DNA of 64,000 bases, from assembly GCA_964542915.1 (NCBI GenBank), contig CAZIVP010000006.1, forward strand, positions 62,001 through 126,000, in the 5' to 3' direction. This document shows positions 35,788 to 45,237 of the stretch, piece after piece (positions within the stretch are counted from its first letter, which is position 1; each line of letters opens with the position of its first letter). Below the pieces are notes generated by a model that did not search any database, was not told the origin of the DNA, and worked only from the letters and a program-made list of their open reading frames with translations. Both the position numbers and the translations under genes were made by a program. This DNA is from CAZIVP01 sp964542915 (lineage in GTDB: Bacteria > Calditrichota > Calditrichia > Calditrichales > Calditrichaceae).

Positions 35788-36279
35788 ATGTTTCGATCGA
35801 CTTTTCAATGGTTTGTTACAATGATAATGCTGTTAAGCGTACTTGCAGTCGCGCCGGAGAAGGTTTTTAGCCAGCAGCCGCAGCAAATGCCACAGCGGCA
35901 GAATGTAGACGTTTCCGACCAGGAATTGCAGAAATTCAGTAATGCGCTGGAAAAGGTGAACACCATCCAGCAAAACGCACAAAAAGAGATGGTGGTCGCC
36001 GTAAATGATGCGGGATTGGATGTGCAGACGTATAATACCGCTGTCAAACAAATGCGTAACGCGCAAGCGCCAGGCGAAGTGGAGCTTTCAGAAGAAAAGA
36101 TCAATAAAGTTCAAAAAGCTTCGAAAAACGTTCAATCCATTCAGGAACAAATGCAACAGGACGTTAAGAACGCTATCGAAGAGGAAGATATGAAACGCCA
36201 GCGCTTTCAACAAATATTGCAGGCTATGCGCACTGATCCGTCCTTAAAACAACGAATGCAAAAAATACAATCCGAATAA
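35788..36279 (+). CDS. Secreted DUF4168-like helical protein
   Basis: 163 aa from the ATG at 35788, with TGGAGG upstream. The signal peptide (MFRSTFQWFVTMIMLLSVLA) runs to about residue 29, then a Gln-rich linker (QQPQQMPQRQ) and an all-helical, charged region. DVSDQELQKFSNALEKVNTIQQ and RFQQILQAMRTDPSLKQRMQ match the pattern of DUF4168 proteins, where the domain is ~100 residues and of unknown function. Location is probably periplasmic. The 226 bases before it contain no gene I can support. Confidence 0.7.
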   Translation: MFRSTFQWFVTMIMLLSVLAVAPEKVFSQQPQQMPQRQNVDVSDQELQKFSNALEKVNTIQQNAQKEMVVAVNDAGLDVQTYNTAVKQMRNAQAPGEVELSEEKINKVQKASKNVQSIQEQMQQDVKNAIEEEDMKRQRFQQILQAMRTDPSLKQRMQKIQSE

Positions 36280-36304
36280 AGAGCACTGCTCACATTTCAT
36301 GTGA

Positions 36305-36343
36305 AAGGCGTCGTTCCGTATCGGAATGGCGTCTTTTTTTTTA
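36305..36343 (+). terminator. Intrinsic terminator after the DUF4168-like gene
   Basis: A 14-bp stem with G-U pairs (AAGGCGTCGTTCCG / CGGAATGGCGTCTT), a 3-base loop and a run of nine T residues follow 25 bases after the stop. Confidence 0.85.
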
Positions 36344-36521
36344 GCTTTGGTAATAAAGTAGACGAATCTGTAATCGTTTCAGAGTCCGCACCGGCGACGG
36401 CATCTTCTGTTAAAACTTGATTCGCTGGATTCGCCAGTGCACAGAAGAACTCTTCGCGCTGCCGGCGGATTGCATGTTATTTTAGATCGGAGCGTCCACA
36501 CCATGGTGGAAAACGCGCGAT

Positions 36522-38591
36522 CTAATAACGGCAAGCGTTGATAATCGATTGAGCTTTGGATTTGAGTGCAACGGCTTCATCATCATTGTTCTTCAGCGCT
36601 CTGGCAAGCCGGGAGAGGGTTTGATAATACAATCGCCACTGACGCCTCTCCCGCTGATATTGTTTTTTTAAGGGCGACGGTTCGCCGCCGGTGAACGCCA
36701 TGGCCTTAGAAATGCGCTCCGTCCCGGATTTGACAAAATCATCGCCCTCCTCAAATCGCTCCGAAGCAAAGAACGAAGCCGCCTTTAATGCAAACCGCAG
36801 ATACACCACGGTTCGGGGAATTTTGGATACAAAACAACCGGTAAAGGGATCGATCCGATCCTTGAGTGTGTTTAAATCTTCATTTAAACAACGGCCGTAT
36901 TCGGAAAAATAGAGTATGCGAATATAATCGCCGATGAGCTTACCGATATAAGCGTGTTTGATCGCCTCGCCGGCAAACGCTTCTTTGTCATGGCGCATAA
37001 TCAAACCCGCTTTATGTACATAACCCAAATAAACCGGCTCGTTGAACAGCGCAGGCAATATGTAAGCCTGATCTTCGGCGCGTCCGATAAACGAAGGTGT
37101 GAACGGCCGATGTCGAAACAGGGCATCGATACGAACGCCGTTAGTGCCACCTGTTACGTGAATCCGCTGAAGACAGCGACTGCTTCCGTCTATATCGCCG
37201 CTGTTGTAGCGTGTCATCATCTCGGCTTCGGTTGAAAGCGCCTGAGGCGTACGACTGTTAAAGATACGTTCGTCGGCCGACGAAATGCTTTCGGGGAACG
37301 TCACATCTGCGGTAAACAGGCCTTTAGCGATATCGCTTTCGTTGACCAGCGCTCCGGCGATCATGCCGAGTTCAATGGGCCGGCCGCGATCATCAAGGCC
37401 TCTTGCCCCCCAAAGCGGCGTGGTAAAATGTTCCAGCGCCGATTGACCTGTTTCCTCAACCAGGGTTTCCTGGGGAAAAACCTGATCAAGATCAATTTTA
37501 AAGGTGGCCTTAATTCCGGGATCGATACACACCTGCCAGAGTGCGGCGATTGCTTTAAGAAAACTGTAGTGGCGGCCGTATTCGCCGTCTGCGCCGAACA
37601 TTTCGAAGTTGCCGTCGAAACGCCCGCCATCCATCCACTGTTTTGCAGCCGGCGTCAGCAATTGCTGAACCAAATGCCGGGCGTCGGCTTCTGTAAATAC
37701 ATAAAGATCGATGTTGTTCAAACCGCCGTTACGTTGCAGCTCTTCCTTGATATACATTCCGGCGATATCCTGTAATCCCTGGTGGGTAACGCTGACGGAA
37801 AGCAAACATGTCAGCCGATCATCAGGATTCACATTTCCCCGTTTACGCTCGAATTGAATCGCTTCATCCAATCCTCTCAGTCCGTAAATAATTTCATTTT
37901 GCGAGACATCGACGCCAATTTGAACGGGATGGTCGTACCAGTACAATTGCTGCTCCTGCTTGATTTGAAACAGAGCATCTTTCAATTTATTCGAAAAAGG
38001 CAGCTTTTCAATGTCTGTTTGTTCAGGAGGTAGCGTTAGTAAAGCGTTGCCGGTAAATAGAATCTCCCGATGCGGCTCTTTAATAGGTTGGTCGTTCCGT
38101 TTCTCAATGCGTACTTCCCTTTTTTTACGCAGGTTATTAATGGCCTCTGACCGGTTGTCGCCGGGCATTCTGGCCTCGGGGAAAAACACGGCATACACTT
38201 TATCGGACAAGCGCCCGTCCGATTCCCGTCCGTTTTGTTCCAGGAAGCGTCTTAAATCGTTCAACGCATTTGCAAACGCAGGATCTTCGTTATATACCAT
38301 TTCCATCTCTTTTGGGATGGCCTCCAGGGCTTTTAAATAAAACCGGGCGATTAAATGCCGTGCATCCCCGCTTTTTATGGATTTTAAGACATTCAGGGCA
38401 GCTTTATGGTAAGGATGTTCGATTCCGGCCAGCGCGATGAGAAATGCCGCGTTCAATTGCCGAGTTTGATGGAAAGGCGCTTCGCCTTCGGATCCAAATT
38501 GATCAACAGGATCCAGAAGAAAATGCTTACCGTTCGGTTCCACCCACGCCAATAACTTACGCCAGACAAGATGTATGGTATCATCGATCAT
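36522..38591 (-). CDS. Large soluble protein of unknown function
   Basis: 689 aa without signal peptide or membrane segment. I do not recognise the family. Visible features: an N-terminal helical part (residues ~1-170), a highly basic linker (NNLRKKREVRIEKRNDQ, ~150-170), and a central alpha/beta part with DDRLTCLLSVSVTHQGLQDIA, LNNIDLYVFTEADARH, FEMFGADGEYGRHYSFLKA and ATFKIDLDQVFPQETLVEE. The last contains an Asp-x-Asp that, with the preceding strand, is reminiscent of GT-A glycosyltransferases. A helical C-terminus follows. It is transcribed away from the GH57 gene and has no operon partner, so context gives no clue. Confidence 0.6.
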   Translation of the reverse strand: MIDDTIHLVWRKLLAWVEPNGKHFLLDPVDQFGSEGEAPFHQTRQLNAAFLIALAGIEHPYHKAALNVLKSIKSGDARHLIARFYLKALEAIPKEMEMVYNEDPAFANALNDLRRFLEQNGRESDGRLSDKVYAVFFPEARMPGDNRSEAINNLRKKREVRIEKRNDQPIKEPHREILFTGNALLTLPPEQTDIEKLPFSNKLKDALFQIKQEQQLYWYDHPVQIGVDVSQNEIIYGLRGLDEAIQFERKRGNVNPDDRLTCLLSVSVTHQGLQDIAGMYIKEELQRNGGLNNIDLYVFTEADARHLVQQLLTPAAKQWMDGGRFDGNFEMFGADGEYGRHYSFLKAIAALWQVCIDPGIKATFKIDLDQVFPQETLVEETGQSALEHFTTPLWGARGLDDRGRPIELGMIAGALVNESDIAKGLFTADVTFPESISSADERIFNSRTPQALSTEAEMMTRYNSGDIDGSSRCLQRIHVTGGTNGVRIDALFRHRPFTPSFIGRAEDQAYILPALFNEPVYLGYVHKAGLIMRHDKEAFAGEAIKHAYIGKLIGDYIRILYFSEYGRCLNEDLNTLKDRIDPFTGCFVSKIPRTVVYLRFALKAASFFASERFEEGDDFVKSGTERISKAMAFTGGEPSPLKKQYQRERRQWRLYYQTLSRLARALKNNDDEAVALKSKAQSIINACRY

Positions 38592-38957
38592 CTTAAATTA
38601 ACACTCCTTATTCCTTAATGATTTTTTTAAGAAAACCGCGGCTTTCGAAAATCCAATGCAACTGGTAGCCAACCTGAGTGATTATTTCTCGTTTCGGTTT
38701 TGCGGTTCAAAAAAATATAATGGATAATTGCTATAAAATAAATGAAAAGAGCTGAAGCCGTCCGGTAAAAAAGGACGTACCCTGTTGCTCAGTACAACAG
38801 AAACGTGTTTGCAAGGTGTTTTAACCGAATTATTTATATGGAATCTCGATCATTTTCTTTGACAGAATGCTCCCAAATTGCTATTCTTAATTATATTCAT
38901 GTGTGTAAATGGATAACTGTTTTCACTATTTTTGAACCGATCGAAATTGGAGTATCC
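38592..38957. other. Divergent intergenic region before the GH57 gene
   Basis: 366 bases between the unknown 689-aa gene (minus) and the GH57 gene (plus). Besides the promoter at 38859-38887 I see no operator matching the LacI palindrome. An in-frame ATG at 38838 lies upstream of this promoter, which argues for the later GH57 start. Confidence 0.5.
38859..38887 (+). promoter_or_regulatory. Probable sigma-70-type promoter of the GH57 gene
   Basis: TTGACA, a 17-base spacer and TATTCT lie 70 bases upstream of the GH57 ATG at 38958. The -35 is a perfect match and the -10 matches at four of six positions. Confidence 0.55.
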
Positions 38958-41900
38958 ATGGTCAAACGGTTCTTATGTATTTTTCTATTCGTAAGCCTCG
39001 CTACAAATGTAATAAACGCCGATCAATCCGGTAAAACTGATAACCCGCCCATTTATATTGCCTTCCAATGGCATATGCACCAGCCCATTTATTATCCCGC
39101 GGAGACGGTTATAGAAACGGAGCAAAACGACCGTTATCCCTATTCACTCTTCGAAATCTTCGACCAACGCAGCGGTCCCTACACCCATTTCCCTTCCGAT
39201 GCCATTCAAAAAGGAATCAACGCCGGATTCCCTCATTTCGGAGCCCAGATCAGTTTTTCGGGATCCCTGATCGAAAATTTGAATGAGTTGGAGGTTTACG
39301 GAAATCCCAATTTTCAGAACTGGAAAACAAGCTGGAAAGCGATGCAGTCAAAAATGACAACGCACGGCAATGCAAGAATGGAAATGGTAGGTTTCGGTTA
39401 CTATCATCCCTTGATGGGCCTGATCCGGGGCGATGATATCCGAACCCAGATTCAAAAACACAGAAAGGCCTTGAATGAACATTTTGCCATAACAAACCTA
39501 ACCCGTGGGATGTTCCCGCCTGAAAATGCCTTCGCACCGCGAATGATACCGCACCTCGCAGCCGAAGGCATCGAATGGGTCCTGATCGATAATATTCATT
39601 TCGAACGCGCATGCGAAGGGTACCCTTTTACAACCGAAGGCAATTTGTACGAACCCAACCTGTCGGATGTGCGTAATCCCAATCCGAACGACTGGATTCA
39701 ATTAACCGGCCTTTGGGCGCCGACGAACGTTTCCGCTCAATGGGCGCATCAGCCCCACTATTTGGAATATACCGATCCCGAAACCGGCGAACGATCTAAA
39801 ATAATAGCGATTCCGGCAGATCGTTATATGGGCATCGAAGACGGCAGAGGCGGTTTCGGCGCACTGAATTATGAAGAAGTTATGAGTCAGCTGGAACCAT
39901 ATAACACGGACCCCGACCATCCCATCTTAATTGTACTTGCCCATGACGGCGACAATCACGGCGGCGGCAGTTCGGCTTACTACAACAATAATTTTCAGGA
40001 TTTTGTAGATTGGCTCGGGCAAAACTCCGAGCGGTTTGTTTGCACCACCGTTCCGGATTATCTGGAGATGTACCCGCCCGATCCCGGCGACGTAATCCAT
40101 GTGGAAAGGGGAAGTTGGAGCGGCGCCGATAACGGCGATCCCGAATTTAAAAAATGGCTTGCCGATGAGAAGCCGGACGGCTATTCGGCGGACCGGAACA
40201 GTTGGAGCGTCATTACGGCAGCAAAAAATTATGTTGAAACGGCGCGGAATATCGAACCCGGATCGCAAAACACAAAAGAAGCTTATCGATACTTGTTACT
40301 AGGTGAGTCAAGCGATTACTGGTATTGGGATTATTCCATCGACGGTCTCTGGGACGCCCATCCCGTCCGGACATCTAACCAAGCCGTTACCCTGGCGGAT
40401 GCGGTTATAGCGGGTCAGCCCGATAATACGGCACCTTCTATCTTTATTCCCCAACGCGAACCTTATAATCCGGGCGGTTTGGAATGGTATCAACCGCAAT
40501 CGAGCGACTTTGAAGTGTGGACCTACGCTTATGATGTCAGCGGATTGGATTCGGTAACACTAAGGTTCCGAACCGATACGGACGGCACTATGGACAGAGC
40601 AAACAAGCTTTACAATGGCGGTGGCGGAGTCGGAGTGTGGAACGAACTCGCAATGCAGGCGACCTTTACGCCATCCCGAACCGATCCTGTGCCGCTAAAA
40701 AAAGCCAGGAAATATGGTGCCACTATTTCAGAAAAAAATGAGGTAATGATCGATTATTACGTGGTTGCGGTTGATTCGAACGGCAATGCGGCCCGGACGC
40801 CGATTCAGCACGTATGGGTGGGCAACCGTCAAAGTGGAGCGCCAAACGACGACCTATCATGGCAACCGCAAAATCCAACCAAAAACGATTCGATCGTGAT
40901 CACTCTGCCGGATATGGTTTTACACGGTTACCTGCACTGGGGCGTCAATTATCAGGGCAACAGCTGGCAGACGCCTCACAAAATTTACTGGCCCGACAGC
41001 ACAGAACTTTATCAGGAAAACGGACCGGCGGTGGAATCACCCTTCCAAATTAACAACAGCCTGCAACAAATAACCATCGGACCATTTAATCAAGACGAGC
41101 AGGTCGTTAATCGCATCGCCTTCGTTATTCACTATGAGAATGACACCTGGGATAATAACAACGGAAATGATTATCATATCGATTTTGGATCTTCGGGTAA
41201 TGATACGGATTATGAAATGGACGGCAATCTTGATGAGGGCGCCAAACAAATTGCAAAAAACGGGGAACTGAAGCTTTACGCCCATTGGCAATCGCCTAAC
41301 TTATACCTCGCTTCGGAGAGCGCTGAGGGGAGCGGCGGAGACCAATTTATCCTACTAAGCGCCGATACGACATCAATGCGTTCCGCTCCCTGGGCCAAAG
41401 CGGGCCAAACCGTTGCATGGTCGGCGTTTATGGGCAATGAAAACAACAATAATTACCTTGCCTGGTTTGATGCGACCGGAACGGTCGCACAACACGCCGG
41501 TTCGTATTTTGAAGGCTACATCAACATCGAAGAAGAATTCGGTAGTATACCTCCGCAATTGTTTTTGAGTCTGGCCCAATATGAATCCGACGACGGCGGC
41601 TCATTGACGGAACAGGCGCCGGCCGGGAACAACAACGGCGATGTTGAATCATTCGAGATGCTGGCGTTTGATTATTCCATGGCCACGGCTCTAGAGAATT
41701 CCGGATCACAGCCGGCGACTTCATACGCCCTGTCGCAAAATTTTCCAAATCCCTTTAATCCGTCCACGACGATTGCATTCACCATTCCAAGCAGTGGAGA
41801 TGTTCAAAATCCACGCACAACCCTGACCGTCTATGATATTACGGGCAAAGAAATCAAACGCCTTTTCGATGCCAAAACATCATCCGGCGTTCACAGGGTA

Positions 41901-41996
41901 ACATTCAACGCACGGAGTTTATCCAGCGGCGTATATCTGTATCAACTGAAAATCGGCGAGTTCGTGCAGACGAAGAAGATGATTTTGATTCAATAA
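38958..41996 (+). CDS. Secreted glycoside hydrolase family 57 (amylase/amylopullulanase-like) with T9SS sorting domain
   Basis: 1012 aa from the ATG at 38958, which begins a signal peptide (MVKRFLCIFLFVSLATNVINA). GH57 regions are visible: region 1 HMHQP (~39-43), region 2 GFGYYHP (~145-151), region 3 FPPENAF with nucleophile Glu189, and region 4 LIVLAHDGDNHGG with acid at Asp330 or Asp332. Later come Ig/starch-binding-like domains (~550-750; PSIFIPQREPYNPGG) and another beta domain (~770-920). The tail is the sorting module: YALSQNFPNPFNPSTTIAF, LTVYDITGKEIKRL and SGVYLYQL. It should hydrolyse alpha-glucans outside the cell. It is monocistronic. Confidence 0.87.
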   Translation: MVKRFLCIFLFVSLATNVINADQSGKTDNPPIYIAFQWHMHQPIYYPAETVIETEQNDRYPYSLFEIFDQRSGPYTHFPSDAIQKGINAGFPHFGAQISFSGSLIENLNELEVYGNPNFQNWKTSWKAMQSKMTTHGNARMEMVGFGYYHPLMGLIRGDDIRTQIQKHRKALNEHFAITNLTRGMFPPENAFAPRMIPHLAAEGIEWVLIDNIHFERACEGYPFTTEGNLYEPNLSDVRNPNPNDWIQLTGLWAPTNVSAQWAHQPHYLEYTDPETGERSKIIAIPADRYMGIEDGRGGFGALNYEEVMSQLEPYNTDPDHPILIVLAHDGDNHGGGSSAYYNNNFQDFVDWLGQNSERFVCTTVPDYLEMYPPDPGDVIHVERGSWSGADNGDPEFKKWLADEKPDGYSADRNSWSVITAAKNYVETARNIEPGSQNTKEAYRYLLLGESSDYWYWDYSIDGLWDAHPVRTSNQAVTLADAVIAGQPDNTAPSIFIPQREPYNPGGLEWYQPQSSDFEVWTYAYDVSGLDSVTLRFRTDTDGTMDRANKLYNGGGGVGVWNELAMQATFTPSRTDPVPLKKARKYGATISEKNEVMIDYYVVAVDSNGNAARTPIQHVWVGNRQSGAPNDDLSWQPQNPTKNDSIVITLPDMVLHGYLHWGVNYQGNSWQTPHKIYWPDSTELYQENGPAVESPFQINNSLQQITIGPFNQDEQVVNRIAFVIHYENDTWDNNNGNDYHIDFGSSGNDTDYEMDGNLDEGAKQIAKNGELKLYAHWQSPNLYLASESAEGSGGDQFILLSADTTSMRSAPWAKAGQTVAWSAFMGNENNNNYLAWFDATGTVAQHAGSYFEGYINIEEEFGSIPPQLFLSLAQYESDDGGSLTEQAPAGNNNGDVESFEMLAFDYSMATALENSGSQPATSYALSQNFPNPFNPSTTIAFTIPSSGDVQNPRTTLTVYDITGKEIKRLFDAKTSSGVHRVTFNARSLSSGVYLYQLKIGEFVQTKKMILIQ

Positions 41997-42070
41997 TTGA
42001 GTCCTGCATGAGAGGGACGCCGCTTTTGTCTTGCCATTAATGGAAACATTCGGAGACCGACACACAGGCT

Positions 42071-42446
42071 ATGTTAACCCTTGGCGGTTATGCGGTAACA
42101 AACATTTCCGTTAATGCACCGCTCTATCTGAAAGCAGGCGACGAACATCAAAAATATTTTACTGTTTAATGCCGGTCTCGATATGGGTTATATTATGACC
42201 GGCATGTATTTACTTGAACGATCAAAAAATGCGGACAACCATAAAAAGAGGCTGAAGGGCTACGGGCAATCCATTATCGTACAGGGCGGTTTTCTCTTCC
42301 TGTTTGATGTGATCGTTTATTACTTTCAGCATCAAAATTGGCATACGCTGCAAACGTTCTTAGCGAAATTCAAGGTGAGCAGTAATGGTTTTCAATATTA
42401 TGTTTATTTTTTAACCGGTTGGGAGATTGATGAATTTATTTTTTGA
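42071..42446 (+). pseudogene. Frameshifted small membrane protein gene (DUF6992-like)
   Basis: MLTLGGYAVTNISVNAPLYL...EHQKYF in the frame of 42071 hits a stop at 42167-42169, while the continuation NILLFNAGLDMGYIMTGMYL and GQSIIVQGGFLFLFDVIVYYFQ is in another frame through 42446. Together they read like one ~125-residue protein with three to four membrane segments, of the type I know as DUF6992 (ML.LGGWA..N...YFHQMN). The break is near 42150-42160, in an A/T-rich stretch, so one indel would restore it. It could be real decay or a sequencing error. Confidence 0.6.
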
Positions 42447-42504
42447 ACGTTTTCCGTTTTACACGATTTATTCATGTATTTTATTAAGGTAAATTATTAT
42501 TAAT

Positions 42505-42855
42505 ATGAAACGCTCTACTAATCGTATCTTTGACATTTGGAAAGCAGTTTACAGTTTCCTTTTAATGTTAAGCCTGTATGCCTGTTCCAATATTACCGAT
42601 AGCGAAGACAAACGAACTCCGAATTCGGAAGGCATCACCTTGATGGCGCTGGGCGACTCTTACACCATCGGAGAGGCGGTAGCACCTGCAGAAAGTTGGC
42701 CGCTACAGTTGAGAGATTCGTTGATCTCAAAGGGCATTGATGTAGAGAGGGTGGAAGTTATCGCCCGCACCGGCTGGACCAGCGGTGATCTCCTTCGTTA
42801 TATCGAGCAAAATGCAATCACTCGATACCATGCCGGCCGGATAGACCTCTTTTAA
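42505..42855 (+). pseudogene. Truncated SGNH/GDSL hydrolase lipoprotein
   Basis: 116 aa. A lipoprotein signal with lipobox LYAC is followed by ITLMALGDSYTIGEAVAPAESWPLQL, the block I motif with nucleophile Ser in GDSY, and VEVIARTGWTSGDLLRYIEQNA. Full SGNH enzymes continue to a GxND block and a C-terminal DxxH; both are missing here because the frame ends at RIDLF, eight bases before the next gene. The catalytic Asp/His are therefore absent and the product cannot be an active hydrolase. Confidence 0.7.
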
Positions 42856-42868
42856 GGAAGGAATGATC

Positions 42869-44311
42869 ATGAACACTTCGAAACAGCGCATACTTTTAAC
42901 GGGAGCTTCCGGCTATATCGGCGGTCGCTTACTGAAATTATTGGAAAAAGAGCCGGTCGCCATCCGTTGTCTGGCCCGGAATGTTTCCTATCTGATGCCG
43001 CGCGTACAAGAGAGCACTGAAGTGGTACAGGGCGATGTACTTGACAGGAGTTCCCTGGATAAGGCTCTGCAAAATGTTAGCACCGCTTATTATTTAATCC
43101 ATTCCATGGGCTCCGCCAAAGGATTCAGTGAAACGGATCGGACAGCCGCAGAAAATTTTGCCGAAGCATGCCGACGTGCAGGCGTTCATAAAATCATCTA
43201 TCTGGGCGGCCTCGGCGATACCCGACAAGAACTTTCCGAACATTTGCAAAGCAGGCAGGAAGTCGGACGTATTTTAAGACAATCCGGTGTAAATACCGTT
43301 GAATTCAGAGCGTCCATCGTTCTTGGCTCGGGAAGTCTGTCCTTTGAGTTGATTCGGTCTTTAACGGAAAAATTACCGGTCATGATCATGCCGCGCTGGG
43401 TCAAAATACGTGCTCAGCCAATCGCCGTTGACGATTTACTATCCTACTTAATCGAGGCCCTTTATCTAGAGATCGACCACAGTACCGTATTCGAAATCGG
43501 TGGCAGCGATCAACTGTCTTACTATGACCTTATGAAGGAATATGCCGGACAACGCGGATTAAAGCGTCTGATGATACCGGTTCCGGTTTTAACGCCCTAT
43601 TTAAGCAGTTTGTGGCTGGGACTGGTAACGCCCGTCTATGCCCGAATCGGAAAAAAACTGATCGAAAGCATCGTCCATCCCACCGTGGTTTCGGATGACA
43701 GCGCAAAACGTTATTTCTCCATCAAACCAAAATCCGCCAAAGGAGCCATCCGACTGGCTCTGCATAATGAAGATAAAGAATTCGCCGAAACGCGGTGGTC
43801 GGACGCACTGTCTGCAACGTTGCAAACATCCAAATACGGCGGAATCCGCCTGCGCAGCCGACTAATTGATTCGCGAACCACATCCGTGAACGTCCCGCCC
43901 CATAAAGCATTTCAGCCGATCGCCGAAATAGGGGGCCGGAAAGGATGGTATGCCTGCAATTTTTTATGGAAGCTACGCGGAGCTTTTGACTTAATGCTGG
44001 GTGGCGTGGGTATGCGGCGCGGGCGACCGACGAACCGACGCTTGCAAGTGGGCGATACGCTTGATTTTTGGCGCGTTGAGGCGTTTGATCCGCCACACAA
44101 GCTCAAATTATTTGCAGAAATGAGGTTGCCGGGAAAAGCCTGGCTGGAGTTCGAAGTCGCGCCCTCCGGGAACGGAAGCACGATTCGCCAAACGGCCGTT
44201 TTTTATCCTTCGGGATTGTCGGGTTTGTTATACTGGTACGGGGTTTTTCCTTTCCACGCCCTGGTTTTTCGCTCCATGATACGCCAAATTGGCAAGAAAG
44301 CCTGCGCTTGA
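42869..44311 (+). CDS. NAD(P)-binding SDR-family protein with C-terminal DUF2867 domain
   Basis: 480 aa from the ATG at 42869; an ATG at 42863 sits only two bases from GGAAGG, so the second is preferred. Residues ~1-250 form an atypical SDR Rossmann fold (ILLTGASGYIGGRLLKLLEKE, CLARN, VVQGDVLDRSSL, AYYLIHSMGSAKGF, IIYLGGLGD). Residues ~320-480 match DUF2867 (GGRKGWYACNFLWKLRGAFDLMLGGVGMRRGRP, GDTLDFWRVEAFDPPHKLKLFAEMRLPGKAWLEFEV). The substrate is unknown. It is directly downstream of the truncated SGNH gene and probably shared its transcript. Confidence 0.85.
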   Translation: MNTSKQRILLTGASGYIGGRLLKLLEKEPVAIRCLARNVSYLMPRVQESTEVVQGDVLDRSSLDKALQNVSTAYYLIHSMGSAKGFSETDRTAAENFAEACRRAGVHKIIYLGGLGDTRQELSEHLQSRQEVGRILRQSGVNTVEFRASIVLGSGSLSFELIRSLTEKLPVMIMPRWVKIRAQPIAVDDLLSYLIEALYLEIDHSTVFEIGGSDQLSYYDLMKEYAGQRGLKRLMIPVPVLTPYLSSLWLGLVTPVYARIGKKLIESIVHPTVVSDDSAKRYFSIKPKSAKGAIRLALHNEDKEFAETRWSDALSATLQTSKYGGIRLRSRLIDSRTTSVNVPPHKAFQPIAEIGGRKGWYACNFLWKLRGAFDLMLGGVGMRRGRPTNRRLQVGDTLDFWRVEAFDPPHKLKLFAEMRLPGKAWLEFEVAPSGNGSTIRQTAVFYPSGLSGLLYWYGVFPFHALVFRSMIRQIGKKACA

Positions 44312-44495
44312 TTGGCCAGTTTGATCGTCGAATTGCCTCTTCTTTAATAATTTCCATTCAGAGGCGCAGTTAAACAACGAAGAATCTGAGCGGCTTCATT
44401 TTCTCCATAACGTCTGGCTCAGCGTTCAAAGTCTAAAACGAATGTAAAGCATGATAATCGTATTACCCAACGAAAGCGCGTGTACTTGAATGCAG

Positions 44496-44882
44496 CTATT
44501 GGGCATTCAACAGATATTCTTCAGCAATTTCTTCCAAATGTTTGCGAGCGGCAACGGGATTATAGCCAATTCCTTCGCCGAAAGGACTGAATTCTACAAC
44601 AACATGCATTTTGGTCTTATCCAAAGCAGGGGCCGCCCAAATAATATTTCCCGTTAAGTGCAAATTTTCGTGTTCCGGAATAAACAATTCTAACTTAGCT
44701 TTCGCGCCCGGTTTAAACGCTTTTTGGGTTTCGATTCTGAGTCCGTTTACGGAGCAGTCGTCAAGCAATCCTTCATCGCTTTGAGCTTCACAGCCCTGAA
44801 AACCGCCCTCCTGATGAAGCTTCACGCGTGCTCCCGGAATTTTGAAACGAGGAACCGATCTACGTTCGTGCATTGCAGCCAT
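44496..44882 (-). CDS. PilZ-domain protein (probable c-di-GMP binder)
   Basis: 128 aa. The two PilZ signatures are present: RRSVPR near residue 7 (RxxxR) and LLDDCSVNGLRIE around residue 42-52 (D/NxSxxG). The rest is the six-strand barrel (LELFIPEHENLHLTGNIIWA, MHVVVEFSPFGEGIGYNP) and a C-terminal helix. A stand-alone PilZ is normally a c-di-GMP-responsive adaptor. It has no operon partner. Confidence 0.82.
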   Translation of the reverse strand: MAAMHERRSVPRFKIPGARVKLHQEGGFQGCEAQSDEGLLDDCSVNGLRIETQKAFKPGAKAKLELFIPEHENLHLTGNIIWAAPALDKTKMHVVVEFSPFGEGIGYNPVAARKHLEEIAEEYLLNAQ

Positions 44883-45237
44883 TAAGCTATTTTCCTTTCA
44901 TTCAATTAATTGTATTTCTTAATCGGAAATGTTCTGGATTAACTTAATTAATTTATTGAATTATGAATAATATACCTGCACGAATCCATGGTTCTCTTTA
45001 ATGTACATTATCCGGTATATATTTGCGATTTAAACATCGGTGGTGATTTGACAGAATATACTCGTTTGCATTTTCATTGAGTTTTCTAAAAACTCGAAAC
45101 GTGCACTCTAAGCTATGCATAACTAAAGATGGATACACCTATCAAAGATGTCCTTTATTGCATACTCTACCCATGATTCGCGGGCCTTTTGCCCGGTCTC
45201 CAATGCTTATCTGTTCCAATTCAATGTTTACAGTCGT
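44883..45237. other. Intergenic stretch between the PilZ gene and the end of the his operon
   Basis: 355 bases without a supportable gene. A small CGGGC/GCCCG hairpin at 45181-45195 lies past the hisIE stop but has no U-run, so I do not call it a terminator. The AT-rich part next to 44882 presumably holds the PilZ promoter. Confidence 0.4.

Noticed and set aside
38805..38957. 51-residue N-terminal extension of the GH57 protein
   Set aside because: It would bury the signal peptide, and a good sigma-70-type promoter overlaps it.
45181..45195. CGGGC/GCCCG hairpin as the his operon terminator
   Set aside because: Only five base pairs and no U-run.
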